Both the position numbers and the translations under genes were made by a program. A DNA stretch of 64,000 bases, from the NCBI GenBank assembly GCA_910584125.1, contig CAJTXU010000016.1:1-64000 (forward strand), given 5' to 3'. The stretch is from an uncultured Muribaculaceae bacterium. Lineage in GTDB: Bacteria > Bacteroidota > Bacteroidia > Bacteroidales > Muribaculaceae. How positions within the stretch are numbered: position 1 is the first letter of the stretch; each line of letters begins with the position of its first letter. This document shows positions 63,298 to 64,000 of this stretch, in pieces. The notes under the pieces were generated by a model. The model was not told the origin of the DNA and did no database searches. It saw only the letters and a list, made by a program, of their open reading frames with translations.

Positions 63298-63399
63298 ATG
63301 AATAAGACCGCGAACAGCATACGATGGTGGAGCCGCACGGAAACATCCTGCGGCAAGCCCGGTGCGCGCGTGTCAACCAACGTACTCATGTGGCGTTAG
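63298..63399 (+). CDS. trpL: Trp leader peptide
   Basis: A 33-codon frame begins MNKTANSIRWWSR: two adjacent Trp codons at codons 10-11 (TGG TGG, 63325-63330) and one more at codon 32. Trp is rare, so tandem Trp codons right before a trp gene mark a leader peptide in which a ribosome stalls when charged tRNA-Trp is low. It sits 20 bp after the -7 box and before a hairpin attenuator. The start codon has only weak RBS sequence, as is common in Bacteroidetes. Confidence 0.75.
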   Translation: MNKTANSIRWWSRTETSCGKPGARVSTNVLMWR

Positions 63400-63426
63400 T
63401 TAAATTCGTCTTGTAATCAGCATGGG

Positions 63427-63464
63427 CGGCCGAAGGATGTGAATCCTCCGGCCGTCACTCTTTT
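63427..63464 (+). terminator. Candidate transcription attenuator of the trp operon
   Basis: CGGCCG and AGGAT pair with ATCCT and CGGCCG to form a 28-base hairpin, followed by TCACTCTTTT. It is 28 nt past the leader stop and 20 nt before the trpB ATG. A competing antiterminator was not resolved. Confidence 0.65.
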
Positions 63465-63483
63465 GCAAACAGAGAAATACCGA

Positions 63484-64000
63484 ATGAATATGAAAGAAAC
63501 AGCTACACTCAATCCCGCCCCGACGGCAGACACATGCCCGAAGGCGTCGCGCCAGTTCGGGCTCCCGGTGGACAACGACGGATTCTATGGCGGCAGCCTC
63601 TTCGGAGGCGCCTTCGTGCCCGACGGCCTGCGCAAGAATCTCGACGAACTGATGGAGGCATACCGCGCGGCGATGGCCGATCCGGAATTCCACCGTGAGT
63701 TCCGCCACCTGCTCAAGACCTATGTCGGGCGCCCCTCCCCTCTCTATTACGCGCGGCGTCTCAGCGAACGTTACGGCGCGAGGATATACCTCAAGCGCGA
63801 AGACCTCAACCACACCGGCGCGCACAAGATCAACAACGCCCTGGGTCTCGCGCTGCTTGCGCGCCGCATGGGCAAGACCCACATAATCGCCGAGACGGGG
63901 GCCGGCCAGCACGGCGTGGCGACGGCCACGGTTTGCGCACTGATGGGGATGCGCTGCACTGTCTTCATGGGTGCCGAGGACATACGCCGCCAGAGCGCCA
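63484..64000 (+). CDS. trpB: Tryptophan synthase beta chain (partial, runs off window)
   Basis: The frame starting at 63484 (MNMKETATLNPAP) reads FYGGSLFGGAFVPDG, RPSPLYYARRLSERYGARIY, LKREDLNHTGAHKINNALG with the PLP Lys in HTGAHKINN, and GAGQHGVATATVCALMGM, all TrpB1 hallmarks. It condenses indole and serine to tryptophan. trpB as the first trp gene matches Bacteroides order. A second ATG at 63490 is possible. The gene continues beyond 64000. Confidence 0.93.
   Translation, partial: MNMKETATLNPAPTADTCPKASRQFGLPVDNDGFYGGSLFGGAFVPDGLRKNLDELMEAYRAAMADPEFHREFRHLLKTYVGRPSPLYYARRLSERYGARIYLKREDLNHTGAHKINNALGLALLARRMGKTHIIAETGAGQHGVATATVCALMGMRCTVFMGAEDIRRQSA

Overview
The window is a chromosomal segment of a GC-rich Bacteroidales bacterium, most likely Muribaculaceae or a close relative (inference from gene content). 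Supporting signs are the Bacteroidetes promoter pattern (TTTG, about 20 bp, TAnnTTTG) before many genes, the LpxC-FabZ fusion, a Bacteroides-type serine palmitoyltransferase, a sodium-pumping methylmalonyl-CoA decarboxylase operon, an Omp28-type protein with a type IX secretion tail, an RteC-like regulator and a trp operon that starts with trpB.

Layout. 1-3757: the end of an integrated element next to a tRNA-Ser gene, with a degenerate RteB-like AAA+ protein, an RteC-like regulator and a tyrosine recombinase broken by a one-base frameshift. 4078-10108: nucleoside phosphorylase, then a leftward cluster (Fur-family regulator, DUF1015 protein, secreted C45/Ntn hydrolase, membrane protein, thioesterase, DprA). 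10361-12664: a 188-bp element with 22-bp terminal inverted repeats, rubredoxin, and a complete IS1182-type insertion sequence. 12703-19632: DMT exporter, AraC regulator, Omp28-like T9SS protein, Nudix hydrolase, membrane protein, and an SDR protein with a zinc-ribbon tail. 19698-23015: the lipid A operon lpxD, lpxC-fabZ, lpxA with a clear promoter. 23260-27662: methylmalonyl-CoA epimerase and decarboxylase subunits, the last steps of propionate formation. 27948-33219: two small proteins, serine palmitoyltransferase, DnaK and a VOC protein.

33468-38573: a five-gene operon (ABC ATPase, GTGD-repeat lipoprotein, membrane protein, YtrA-type GntR regulator, outer membrane receptor) with a near-palindrome over the predicted transcription start. 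38716-44170: ftsY, rimO, an isochorismate synthase and an M13 peptidase. 44643-53888: a small secreted protein, the tpiA-SPOR-folE operon, then uvrB, a YgiQ-type radical SAM protein and an S9 peptidase in one overlapping run. 54008-61731: a solitary tyrosine recombinase, a TPR protein, gyrA and clpC. 62036-64000: an esterase-like protein, a ribosome hibernation factor, and the start of the trp operon with a leader peptide (tandem Trp codons) and an attenuator before trpB, which runs off the window.

Several intergenic spaces hold degenerate short-period repeats of at least three families, often folding into long hairpins. One supplies the C-terminus of a coding sequence and one lies in the uvrB leader. 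The least explained items are the 188-bp inverted-repeat element, the intergenic repeat families, the structured segment at 44334-44430, the GTGD-solenoid/ABC/GntR operon and the trp attenuator.
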